Shown here: in pieces, positions 9,851 to 18,438 of the stretch
How positions within the stretch are numbered: position 1 is the stretch's first letter
How the letters are laid out: each line of letters starts with the position of its first letter
Assembly: GCA_002696205.1 (NCBI GenBank)
Contig: NZRL01000164.1
Coordinates: 1-40,276, forward strand
Reading direction: 5' to 3'
Length of the DNA: 40,276 nucleotides
DNA from: Rhodospirillaceae bacterium
Lineage (GTDB): Bacteria; Pseudomonadota; Alphaproteobacteria; Rhodospirillales; Casp-alpha2
Program-made: the position numbers and the translations under genes
Notes under the pieces: model-generated
Told to the model about the DNA's origin: nothing
The model's database searches: none
Seen by the model: the letters and a program-made list of their open reading frames with translations, nothing else

Positions 9851-11371
9851 TCATCCCGCGGTCTGCTTGGCACCGCGGACATATTTGCGCCAGACGAATT
9901 GGATCGCCGGCAAGAACAGAAGCACCAGGGCGATGATGGTGATCGGGCCGGCGATCGGCCGGTTGAAGAACACCATGGCGTCGCCGCCGGAAATCAACAG
10001 GGACTGGCGCAATGCCGGTTCCGCAATGGGGCCGAGCACGATCGCCAGCACCGCCGGGGCCACCGGATAGTCCAGTTTGCGCATCAAATAGCCGCCGACA
10101 CCCAGGATCAGCATCAGCCAGACATCGAACATCCGTTCGGTCGAGGCATATCCGCCGACCATCGACAGCACGAAGATCAGCGGCGCCAGAATGGTGAACG
10201 GCGTGCGCAGGAACCACAGGAACAGCGGAATGAAGGCGATGTTGATGATCACCGCGAACAGATTCGCCGCGTAAAGCGAAGCGATCAGCCCCCAGACGAA
10301 ATCGGTTTCCGTGACGAACAGCCGCGGCCCCGGCTGCAGCCCCCAGATGACCATGCCGCCCAGCAACACGGCCGTGGTCGGCGAGCCGGGAATACCCAGC
10401 GTCAGCATCGGCAGCATGGAGCCGGTGGAGGCCGCGTTGTTGGCGGCTTCCGGCGCGACGACGCCTTCGACCGCGCCTTTGCCGAACCGCGACGGATCCT
10501 TGGACGTCATCTTGGCGACGCCGTAAGCCATCAACGAGCCCGGCGTGGCCCCCGCCGCCGGCAGAATGCCGACGAAGAAGCCCAGGCCCGATCCCATCAG
10601 CCAGGCCTTCCAGGTACCCCAGATGATCTTCAGGTTGGACATGGTCCGTTCCCAGGTGATCGTGGCCTTGGACATCATGGTCTCGCCGCGGCTGACCTCG
10701 ATGGTCCACATCATCTCGCCGATGCCGTAGATGCCGATGGCCAGAACCAGGAAGTTGATCTTGGACTGGAAGCCGATCAGATCGAACAGGACCAGGCGCG
10801 GTTCGCCCGAAATAATGTCGAAGCCGATGGCCGACATGACCATGCCGATACAGATCGAAAAAATCGTCTTGGCGATGTCGTCGCCGGACAGGCCGACGAA
10901 GGTCGCGAAGGCCAGGATCATCAGCGCGAAAATCTCGGGATCGCCGAAGTCCAGAGCGACCGACGCCAGGGGCGGCGCGAACAGGGTGAACAGGATGACC
11001 GAGATCGTCCCGCCGGCGAAGGACGCCAGGGCGGCGGCGATCAACGCCTTGTCCGCCTCGCCCTGCATGGCCAGCGGCCGGCCGTCGAAGGTCGTCGCGA
11101 CCGCCGTCGAGGCGCCGGGAATGCCCAGCATGATCGACGAAATCGCCCCGCCGTACATCGCCCCGTAATAAAGGGCGGCCAGGAACATGATGGCCGAGGC
11201 CGGCGGCACCAGGAAAGTCATGGGCAGCAGGATCGCGACCCCGTTGACGGAGCCCAGGCCGGGCATGGCGCCGACGAACAGGCCGACGACGACCCCCAGC
11301 ACGATCAGACCGAGGTTGAGCGGTTCGAACGCGACCAGAAACCCATCTGATAAAAGACCGAGAAGTTCCAT
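9851..11371 (-). CDS. Tripartite tricarboxylate transporter large permease, TctA family
   Basis: 506 aa with GLFVGAMPGLGSVNGVAILLPMTF...ASIMLGIPGASTAVATTFDG... and GFFVGILPAAGATPGSLMAYGVAK; conserved TctA motifs. Confidence 0.95.
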   Translation of the reverse strand: MELLGLLSDGFLVAFEPLNLGLIVLGVVVGLFVGAMPGLGSVNGVAILLPMTFLVPPASAIMFLAALYYGAMYGGAISSIMLGIPGASTAVATTFDGRPLAMQGEADKALIAAALASFAGGTISVILFTLFAPPLASVALDFGDPEIFALMILAFATFVGLSGDDIAKTIFSICIGMVMSAIGFDIISGEPRLVLFDLIGFQSKINFLVLAIGIYGIGEMMWTIEVSRGETMMSKATITWERTMSNLKIIWGTWKAWLMGSGLGFFVGILPAAGATPGSLMAYGVAKMTSKDPSRFGKGAVEGVVAPEAANNAASTGSMLPMLTLGIPGSPTTAVLLGGMVIWGLQPGPRLFVTETDFVWGLIASLYAANLFAVIINIAFIPLFLWFLRTPFTILAPLIFVLSMVGGYASTERMFDVWLMLILGVGGYLMRKLDYPVAPAVLAIVLGPIAEPALRQSLLISGGDAMVFFNRPIAGPITIIALVLLFLPAIQFVWRKYVRGAKQTAG

Positions 11372-11509
11372 GTTTCTTTACTTCGTTTCCCCGGACGGCG
11401 CCGGACCTTGCCGGCGGTGCCGTCTTGTTTTCTGGTTCCTGGTCTTTTGTAGACCAGGGATTTTGCCACTCGCCCCCCGCCGGGCGGAAAGGCGCCCGCG
11501 GATACGGAC

Positions 11510-12007
11510 CTAAAGGAAGATGTCGTAGAGCGGGATGTAGAGGGGGTCCATCAACCCCGTCGGCAGGAATTTGCGCAAGGCGATGTCGAAGAACAGGAAG
11601 GTAATGACCGGCGTCGGCAGGGCGATGCCCAGCGTCACCTTCCAGGAATGCCCGCCGAGAAATCGGATGTAGTAGATCAGGAAGACCGCCGCCGCGAGGT
11701 GCATGCCGATGATCTCGACCAGGGCGATCATGCCGGTTACCCCGCCGCCGACCAGGATGAACATCTTCATGGCGTAGGAGTCGAGGTAGGGCTCTTCCGA
11801 CTGGGACGGCGGGCTGGAGCGGCGGAACCAGTTGATCGCGATCCAGACCGTGGAGCCGAACATGCAGGCCGCCAGCCAGAAGGGCCAGAACCCGCCCCCG
11901 GGCCCCTCGCCCGGGATCCAACCGATCGGCAATTCCATGCTCTTGAACATGAGGTAAAGAGAGAGGCCCGCCATCAGGGCAGCAGTGATGATTTCAGCAC
12001 GACGCAT
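11510..12007 (-). CDS. Tripartite tricarboxylate transporter small membrane subunit, TctB family
   Basis: 165 aa hydrophobic protein, GWIPGEGPGGGFWPFWLAACMFGSTVWIA, located between TctA and TctC. Confidence 0.9.
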   Translation of the reverse strand: MRRAEIITAALMAGLSLYLMFKSMELPIGWIPGEGPGGGFWPFWLAACMFGSTVWIAINWFRRSSPPSQSEEPYLDSYAMKMFILVGGGVTGMIALVEIIGMHLAAAVFLIYYIRFLGGHSWKVTLGIALPTPVITFLFFDIALRKFLPTGLMDPLYIPLYDIFL

Positions 12008-12064
12008 GACGACGGAACCTCCCCTTTATCGTGAGTTCGTCTTGGTTACGTGGGTGAGACGGAC

Positions 12065-13054
12065 TTAGCCTTTGATGGCGCCCATCTTGATCAGCATCTT
12101 GCGATGCACTTCGTTCTCACGCTTCCAATAGGTCATCAGCGCGTCGCCCTGAAGAAGCTCGCCCTGCAGGCTCTTCTTCTTCATGTAGGTCTGCCATTCC
12201 GGCGTCGCGTAGACCTTCTTGAACACGCCCTGATAGAAAGCCTGGGCATCGGCGCTCATGCCGGGCGCACCGACGACGGAGCGCTGCATGTAATAGACGA
12301 AGTCCTTACCCAGTTCCTTGAACGTCGGCGCATCCTTGAACAGCGGCAAACGCTCGTCCGTGAAGGCCGCCAGTGCGACCGTCTTGCCGGCCTCGAAGAA
12401 ACCCAGCTGTTCGGACGGGTTGTTGACGGTGGAATTGGCGTGGTTGCCGGCCAACTGCTTGGCCACCTTGCCGCCGCCCTTGTAGGGGACGTACTTCATG
12501 TTCAGGCCATAGGCCGCGTTCAGGAAGTCGGTCAGCAGGTTGTCTTCGGACGCCTTGCCGGTGCCGGCCATGATCCACTTGTTGCCGGCGGCCTTGGCGG
12601 CGGCGACGAACTCGTCGACGTTCTTGATGCCGGAATCCTTGTTGACCCACAGCAGGAAGGTGTCTTCGGCCATCCGCGCGATCGGCGCGAAGGTCAGCGG
12701 ATCAACCCCCAGACGCGGCTGGCGCATCGGCGTGGTGTAGAAGGAGTTCAGGGTGACCATGATGGCATGGTCGGCGTCCTTGTGGTTCTTCATATAGACC
12801 AGCGCCTCGGCGCCGGAACCACCGGGCTTGTTGATCGGCGTCACCGGCTTCGGCGACAGCTTGTGCTTTTCGATGATCGACTGAATCAGCCGGGCAAGTT
12901 TATCGGCGCCCCCGCCTTTGCCCGCCATCACGACGAATTGGATCGGTTTGACCGGCTCCCACGCCAGGGCAGTCTTGCCCGTCACGGCCGTGAACCCGGT
13001 CACCAGGCCGGCGGCAATGCCGACGCCCAGCAGTTTTCTGAAGAAAGTCTTCAT
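12065..13054 (-). CDS. Tripartite tricarboxylate transporter substrate-binding protein, TctC/Bug family
   Basis: 329 aa with signal-like N-terminus and EPVKPIQFVVMAGKGGGADKLARLIQSIIEKHKLSPKPVTPINKPGGSGAEAL; typical TctC. Confidence 0.93.
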   Translation of the reverse strand: MKTFFRKLLGVGIAAGLVTGFTAVTGKTALAWEPVKPIQFVVMAGKGGGADKLARLIQSIIEKHKLSPKPVTPINKPGGSGAEALVYMKNHKDADHAIMVTLNSFYTTPMRQPRLGVDPLTFAPIARMAEDTFLLWVNKDSGIKNVDEFVAAAKAAGNKWIMAGTGKASEDNLLTDFLNAAYGLNMKYVPYKGGGKVAKQLAGNHANSTVNNPSEQLGFFEAGKTVALAAFTDERLPLFKDAPTFKELGKDFVYYMQRSVVGAPGMSADAQAFYQGVFKKVYATPEWQTYMKKKSLQGELLQGDALMTYWKRENEVHRKMLIKMGAIKG

Positions 13055-13274
13055 GGGTGTCCTCCCAGTTGATGTTAGCGCCTAAGGCGCCCGCCATCGG
13101 AATAGGCGACGGCGAACTGCCGTTACATGTCGTCCCCTGACGCCTATCGAGTCTTTTTCTTGGGGAGTCTTTTTATGGGAGGGCGGTTGGGTCGGACGGT
13201 CCTGTCAATACTTTGGTCTGTTAGTTCCCAAAAGTCGCGGCAATTGCCACGGCCGTTTTCGGCTCATTGGCATC

Positions 13275-13284
13275 TGGTATACCA
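13275..13284. promoter_or_regulatory. Candidate GntR/FCD operator TGGTATACCA
   Basis: Perfect 10-bp palindrome 9 bp downstream of the candidate -10 of the tct promoter; related sites at 9730 and 1855. Confidence 0.45.
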
Positions 13285-13292
13285 CTGCAAAA

Positions 13293-13321
13293 ATAAGAAC
13301 ACTCCGCCTAAGAAATTTCAA
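13293..13321 (-). promoter_or_regulatory. Candidate sigma70-type promoter for tctCBA
   Basis: Minus strand TTGAAA (13316-13321), 17-nt spacer, TCTTAT (13293-13298). Confidence 0.45.
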
Positions 13322-13492
13322 CGGTTTTTTTCTCGACCGCTGGGGACAAAACCGCCCCCGCCACCCATGCGGCTTCCGCGACAGGCCGATTCCAAGGTCG
13401 GATGACGGCCCGGCTGACGCCTTGTATTTCACCCGTCGGTCGGCAGTCCCCGCACTTTCGTCAGGCCAGTCCTCGTCCGCCTGGGCGGGCCG

Positions 13493-13822
13493 TCAGGTGG
13501 GCTGTCCCTTGATCGGCGGCGCCATGGTTTCCCAATTCTCCCCCGCGGTCAAAACGCAGGTCCGGCCGCGTGGATTGGTGACGATGATCGTCCAGGAACC
13601 GGTTTCGGAAACGAAGACTTCGAGAATACCGCCGTCGGCATCGACGCCGAGCGACCGGGGTTCTTCCGAAAATCGCTGCGACAGACTGCTCGCGATCTCG
13701 GACCGGTCGCCGCAGATCGATCCGGCGGCGGCCGCCGGCATCGGCGCAATCCGTGAAACGGCGAACAAAAGACCCGCGGCGAGCAGTAAAGAACGGACCA
13801 TTTTTCCTGACCTCCGGTTCAT
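13493..13822 (-). CDS. Small exported hypothetical protein
   Basis: 109 aa with signal-peptide-like N-terminus (MVRSLLLAAGLLFAVSRIAPMPAAAAG), two later Cys and GSWTIIVTNPRGRTCVLTAGENWE. Confidence 0.6.
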   Translation of the reverse strand: MNRRSGKMVRSLLLAAGLLFAVSRIAPMPAAAAGSICGDRSEIASSLSQRFSEEPRSLGVDADGGILEVFVSETGSWTIIVTNPRGRTCVLTAGENWETMAPPIKGQPT

Positions 13823-13834
13823 TTACATGGCTCA

Positions 13835-14060
13835 TTTCATATATTAAAAAACGCACAACGTGCGAATCGTTAGTTAAAATTTCGGAATGTCATAATTATT
13901 AAAGCAAATATTAGTTATTGTCACATTGGCACCCAAATTTATTTTCTTTTTATATATTTTATTACTTAAATATCATTCGATAATTTCTTATTACGATTTA
14001 ACCAATACCATAAATATAAGAATGCGTAAAGTTACCTTAGCCAAACCGTCATCATACTGA
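13835..14060. other. AT-rich intergenic island in a GC-rich background
   Basis: Runs such as atttattttctttttatatattttattacttaaatatcattcgataatttcttatt; contrast with flanking GC-rich genes. Confidence 0.8.
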
Positions 14061-14163
14061 AATCACACGTCCGGACGGACACAGCCATGCATGGCGACCG
14101 GCCCGCACCCATGCAGGCCGCCACATCTGCGGAACAAAAAAGAATAAAGTGAGGAGTTCGGCG

Positions 14164-14883
14164 TTAGGCGAATACGTAGCGGCGCAACGTTTCGAAGGGC
14201 GCCCCGGGGCTTTGTTCCCGCGACAGGGCGACACCGCCGACGAAGAGCGGGCCGGACAGTGCCTCGGCGAACATCGGCTCCAGCACATCCAGGAATCGCG
14301 CTGCCGCATCGTCCGCCAAACACCCGGTCAGGGTCATGTGAAAGCGGAACTCGTCCAACACATAAGGATAACCCCAAGCCGTCAGGTTCGCCTCCTGACG
14401 CGGCGTCAGGCCACGGGCGCGGCGACGGTCCAGTTCGACCGGATCGGGCCGACGGCGAAACGCATCGAAGTCCCGCACGCAATCGGCGGCAAGGGCGTTC
14501 AAATCAGGGGACGGGGCGGCCGGGCACAGGGCGAGAAACCCGTCGAGGACCTTGAGCCGCAACTCACCGACCGAGAACCTACGGCGCCCGGCGGCGAAGC
14601 GCGCGAGCGCGCCGTCCAGGTCCGCCAGGTCACAACCGTTGGCCAACCGGAACGGCGGTTTCAAGGTCGCATGAAATCCATAACGGCGAGGCTCCGCCGT
14701 CGCCGCCGCCCACTCGGTTTCCGAGATGGGCCCAAGGTCCGCCGCGGGTGTGCGGACATCCCCGCCGGGCCGATCCGCATCCCGCCCCAGCCAACGGCAC
14801 CCGACCCGCCAGAGCGGGGAGCCGGCCGGCGGCAGGAAATAGACCGCGAAGCGTTCACCGGCGGCGTCGGGTGGGTGCGTCAT
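14164..14883 (-). CDS. DUF1045 family phosphonate-metabolism protein, 2H phosphoesterase-like
   Basis: 239 aa with two HxT motifs: YGFHATLKPPFRL and FRFHMTLTGCL; located at the distal end of phnGHIJKL. Confidence 0.85.
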   Translation of the reverse strand: MTHPPDAAGERFAVYFLPPAGSPLWRVGCRWLGRDADRPGGDVRTPAADLGPISETEWAAATAEPRRYGFHATLKPPFRLANGCDLADLDGALARFAAGRRRFSVGELRLKVLDGFLALCPAAPSPDLNALAADCVRDFDAFRRRPDPVELDRRRARGLTPRQEANLTAWGYPYVLDEFRFHMTLTGCLADDAAARFLDVLEPMFAEALSGPLFVGGVALSREQSPGAPFETLRRYVFA

Positions 14884-14906
14884 GATGCGTTGAACCGGAA
14901 CCGTAT

Positions 14907-15635
14907 TCAGGCGGCCGCGCCCGCGGGCGTCAATTCGACGATGCGGGTCGCCGCCGTTTCGCGCACGGCGGCGTCGTGAAAGATGCCGACGACGGCGGCG
15001 CCCCGGTCGACGGCGGCGCGGATTTGGTCGATCACCACGTCGCGGTTCGCACGGTCGAGCGAGGCCGTGGGCTCATCGACCAGCAACACCGGATAATCCA
15101 TGACGAAGCCGCGGGCCAAATTGACCCGTTGCTGTTCACCGCCGGAAAACGTTGCGGGTGCCAGCGACCAAAGACGTTCGGGAATGTTGAACCGCGCCAG
15201 CATCTCGCCGGCCCGGGCCTCGGCCTCTTCTGAGCCGACGCCAACGGCACGCAACGGCTCCGCCACGACCTGCAACGCCGGGACGCGCGGAATAACCCGC
15301 AGGAACTGCGAGACATATCCCATGGTATGGCGGCGCAATTCGATGATTTCGTGGGGGGCCGCCTGGGCGATATCGGTCACCCCACCCCCGTGGCGGACCA
15401 GGATGCGCCCGGTCGAACACAAATAATTGCCGTAGATCAGGCGGATCAGCGAGCTTTTGCCCGTGCCCGACGGCCCGTGCAGGGCGACGCATTCACCCGT
15501 GAAGACATCCAGATCGATGCCCCGGAACACGTCCAATTCGATACCGCCCTGATTGTGCAGGACGAAGGACTTGGCGACGCCTTCCAGGCGGATCACCGGT
15601 TGTTCGTCGTCATTCACCGCGCGTTCTCCGGTCAT
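14907..15635 (-). CDS. phnL: Phosphonate C-P lyase system ATP-binding protein PhnL
   Basis: ABC ATPase with Walker A GPSGTGKSS and signature FSGGEQQRVNLARGFVMDYPVLLVDEPTASLD; C-P lyase operon context. Confidence 0.94.
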   Translation of the reverse strand: MTGERAVNDDEQPVIRLEGVAKSFVLHNQGGIELDVFRGIDLDVFTGECVALHGPSGTGKSSLIRLIYGNYLCSTGRILVRHGGGVTDIAQAAPHEIIELRRHTMGYVSQFLRVIPRVPALQVVAEPLRAVGVGSEEAEARAGEMLARFNIPERLWSLAPATFSGGEQQRVNLARGFVMDYPVLLVDEPTASLDRANRDVVIDQIRAAVDRGAAVVGIFHDAAVRETAATRIVELTPAGAAA

Positions 15636-16435
15636 GTCTGCAACACCGAGGAAACCAGCAACTGCGTATAGGCGTGTTGCGGGTCGTCCAACACCTGACC
15701 GGTCAGACCCTGTTCCACCACCTCGCCCCGGCGCATGACCATCAGGCGGTGCGACAACAGGCGCGCCACGGCCAGATCGTGGGTCACGATCACCGCCGAC
15801 AGACCCAGGTCGTTGGTCAGGCCGCGCAGCAGGTCGAGCAGCCGCGCCTGCACCGACACGTCGAGACCGCCGGTCGGCTCGTCCATGAACACCAGGCGCG
15901 GGCCCGAAACCAGATTGCGGGCGATCTGCACCCGTTGCTGCATGCCGCCGGAAAACTGCGTCGGCAGATCGTCGATGCGGCCCAGGTCCATTTCCACCCG
16001 ACCGAGCCAGTCGGTGACCTGCTCGCGGATCGCGCCGTAGTGCCGCGCCCCCACGGCCATCAGGCGTTCGCCCACGTTGGCCCCGGCGCTGACCCCCATG
16101 CGCAGGCCGTCGCGCGGGTTCTGGTGGACGAAGCCCCAGTCCGTGCGCATCAGCATGCGGCGTGCGGCCTCACCCATGGCATAGACGTCCGCGGCCTCGC
16201 CCGTGCGCAGGCGGTAGGTCAACGCCCCCGCCGCCGGAATGAACCGCGCCGACAGGCAATTGAGCAGCGTCGTCTTGCCCGATCCACTTTCGCCGACAAC
16301 GCCCAGCACTTCGCCGGGCCAGAGGTCCAGCGTCACATCGCGGCAGCCGATGCGGTCACCGTAGGAATGGGAAATGCCGGTCGCGGTCAGCAGCGGCCCG
16401 TCGTCGCGGGCATCGACGGAAGGCATGGTCGTCAT
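15632..16435 (-). CDS. phnK: Phosphonate C-P lyase system ATP-binding protein PhnK
   Basis: ABC ATPase with GESGSGKTTLL and FSGGMQQRVQIARNLVSGPRLVFMDEPTGGLDVSVQARLLDLLRGL; overlaps phnL start. Confidence 0.94.
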   Translation of the reverse strand: MTTMPSVDARDDGPLLTATGISHSYGDRIGCRDVTLDLWPGEVLGVVGESGSGKTTLLNCLSARFIPAAGALTYRLRTGEAADVYAMGEAARRMLMRTDWGFVHQNPRDGLRMGVSAGANVGERLMAVGARHYGAIREQVTDWLGRVEMDLGRIDDLPTQFSGGMQQRVQIARNLVSGPRLVFMDEPTGGLDVSVQARLLDLLRGLTNDLGLSAVIVTHDLAVARLLSHRLMVMRRGEVVEQGLTGQVLDDPQHAYTQLLVSSVLQT

Positions 16436-17319
16436 TCCCCCTCCTCCGGCCCGCCCGGCCCTTTGTGGCCGGCGGCGACCCGGCGCCCGCAATGGTCCGT
16501 GTCGGAACAGACGAACATGGAGCCGCCCGTATCGTCGGTAATGACCTCGTCCAGGAAGCTTTCGCCGTCGCCACAGATGGCGCAGACGGCACCCCAGGTC
16601 TGGACCTGAAACGGATGGTCCTCGAAATCCAGGCTTTCGACCCGGGTGTAGGGCGGGATGGCGTAGATGCGTTTTTCGCGACCGGCGCCGAACAATTGCA
16701 GGGCCCCCATCTCGTGCATCTTCGGGTTATCGAACTTGGGGATCGGCGACGGCGACATCAGATAGCGGCCGTTGATCAGCACCGGATAATCATACGACGT
16801 CTCGATATGGCCGTACTTGGCGATATCCTCGTAAAGCTTCACATGCATGACGCCGTAATCGGCAAGGCCGTGCATCTTGCGGGTTTCGGTCTCCCGCGCC
16901 TCGAGCCAGCGCAGCGGCTCCGGGATCGGCACTTGATAGACGATGACCTGATCGTCCCGCAGGTCCATCTCGGGAATGCGGTGGCGGGTCTGGATGACCG
17001 TCGCGTCCTCGGTCTTCTCGGTCGTCGCGATGCCCGCCGTGCGGGCGAAGAAGCGGCGGATCGAAACGGCGTTGGTGGTGTCGTCCGCCCCCTGGTCGAT
17101 CACCTTCAACACGTCTGCAAGCCCGATGATCGAGGCCGTGACCTGAATCCCGCCGGTCCCCCAGCCGTAGGGCAGCGGCATCTCGCGCGAACCGAAGGGC
17201 ACCTGATGACCGGGGATCGCCACGGCCTTCAGGATCGCGCGGCGAATCATCCGCTTCGTCTGTTCGTCCAGATAGGCGAAGTTGTAGCCGCTGTCTTGCG
17301 TGGTCGCGGGGACGGTCAT
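16432..17319 (-). CDS. phnJ: Alpha-D-ribose 1-methylphosphonate 5-phosphate C-P lyase PhnJ
   Basis: 295 aa with YNFAYLDEQTKRMIRRAILKAVAIPGHQVPFGSREMPLPYGWGTGGIQVT and C-terminal Cys cluster CAICGDGESF...FVCSDTDHCGRR. Confidence 0.97.
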   Translation of the reverse strand: MTVPATTQDSGYNFAYLDEQTKRMIRRAILKAVAIPGHQVPFGSREMPLPYGWGTGGIQVTASIIGLADVLKVIDQGADDTTNAVSIRRFFARTAGIATTEKTEDATVIQTRHRIPEMDLRDDQVIVYQVPIPEPLRWLEARETETRKMHGLADYGVMHVKLYEDIAKYGHIETSYDYPVLINGRYLMSPSPIPKFDNPKMHEMGALQLFGAGREKRIYAIPPYTRVESLDFEDHPFQVQTWGAVCAICGDGESFLDEVITDDTGGSMFVCSDTDHCGRRVAAGHKGPGGPEEGE

Positions 17320-18437
17320 TCGGCGGCCTCCCGGCGGCGGGCCTCGGCCTCTTCGCGCAGGGCGCGGACCAGGACCAGTTCGCTTTGGAAATCCACGTAA
17401 TGGGGCAGCTTCAGATGCTGGACGAAGCCCTGGGCCTCGACGTTGTCGGAATGATAGAGCACGAATTCCTCGTCCTGAGCCGGGGCGACGATATCCTCGC
17501 CCAATTCACGGGCGCGCAGGCTCCGGTCGACCAGGGCCATGGACATGGACTTGCGCTCGGACCGGCCGAAGACCAGGCCGTAGCCCCGCGTGAACTGCGG
17601 CGGTTCGGTCGCCGATCCGGCGAACTGGTTGATCATCTGGCATTCGGTGACGGTGATGTCGCCGATCTCGATGGCGAAGCCCAATTCCTCGGGCACGATC
17701 TCCACGGCGACCTCGCCCATGCGGATTTCCCCGGCGAAGGGATGCGTCCGGCCATAGCCGCGCTGGGTCGAATATCCCAATGCCAGCAGAAAGCCTTCAT
17801 CGGCACGGGCCAGATTCTGTAGGCGCACATCCCGCCCCGCCGGAAAACCGAGCGGTTCGCGGGTCAGGTCCGCGGCCGGGGCATCGGTGGCTGTCGCGGC
17901 TTCCGACCCGGTTTCCCGTTCGACCAGGCCCTCGCGGCCCAGCAGGTCCGTCACCCGGGGCATCGGCCCGGTCATCGCCGCCCCGTCGCCCTCATCCGTT
18001 TTCTCAGCACTTTCTTTCCGCTCCGGCCCATCTTCGGCCAAAGCGAAATCGAGCAGCCGGTGGGTATAGTCGAAGGTCGGGCCGAGCACCTGGCCACCCG
18101 GCAGGTCCTTGAAGGTCGCGGAGATACGCCGGCGGATCGTCATCGCCGCCGTATCGACCGGCGTGCTGACGGCGAAGCGCGGCAGCGTCGTTCGGTAGGC
18201 GCGCAGCAGGAACACGGCCTCGACCAGATCGCCCATGGCCTGCTTGATGGCCAGCGCCCCCAAATCGGGATCATAGAGCGAGCCCTCGCCCATCACCCGG
18301 TCGACGGCCAGGCCCATCTGGCCCTTGATCTGATCCAGGGACAGCTCCGGCACGTCGGTGTCGCCGCGCCGTTCCTCGGCCAGCAACGCATGGGCGTTGT
18401 CGATCGCCTTTTCCCCGCCCTTGACCGCAACGTACAT
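17316..18437 (-). CDS. phnI: C-P lyase core subunit PhnI
   Basis: MYVAVKGGEKAIDNAHALLAEERRG...RTTLPRF...ISATFKDLPGGQVLGPTFDYTHRLLDF; PhnI hallmark. Confidence 0.96.
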   Translation of the reverse strand: MYVAVKGGEKAIDNAHALLAEERRGDTDVPELSLDQIKGQMGLAVDRVMGEGSLYDPDLGALAIKQAMGDLVEAVFLLRAYRTTLPRFAVSTPVDTAAMTIRRRISATFKDLPGGQVLGPTFDYTHRLLDFALAEDGPERKESAEKTDEGDGAAMTGPMPRVTDLLGREGLVERETGSEAATATDAPAADLTREPLGFPAGRDVRLQNLARADEGFLLALGYSTQRGYGRTHPFAGEIRMGEVAVEIVPEELGFAIEIGDITVTECQMINQFAGSATEPPQFTRGYGLVFGRSERKSMSMALVDRSLRARELGEDIVAPAQDEEFVLYHSDNVEAQGFVQHLKLPHYVDFQSELVLVRALREEAEARRREAAE

Positions 18438-18438
18438 C

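Noticed and set aside
9626-11350. 574-aa plus-strand ORF and 691-aa minus-strand alternative-frame ORF (9846-11921)
   Set aside because: Both are shadow frames of tctA/tctB; low-complexity R/G/D/H-rich translations without domains.
13127-13405. 92-aa plus-strand ORF upstream of tctC
   Set aside because: Lies over the candidate tct promoter/leader, has no ribosome-binding site noticed and no recognisable family; better explained as regulatory sequence.
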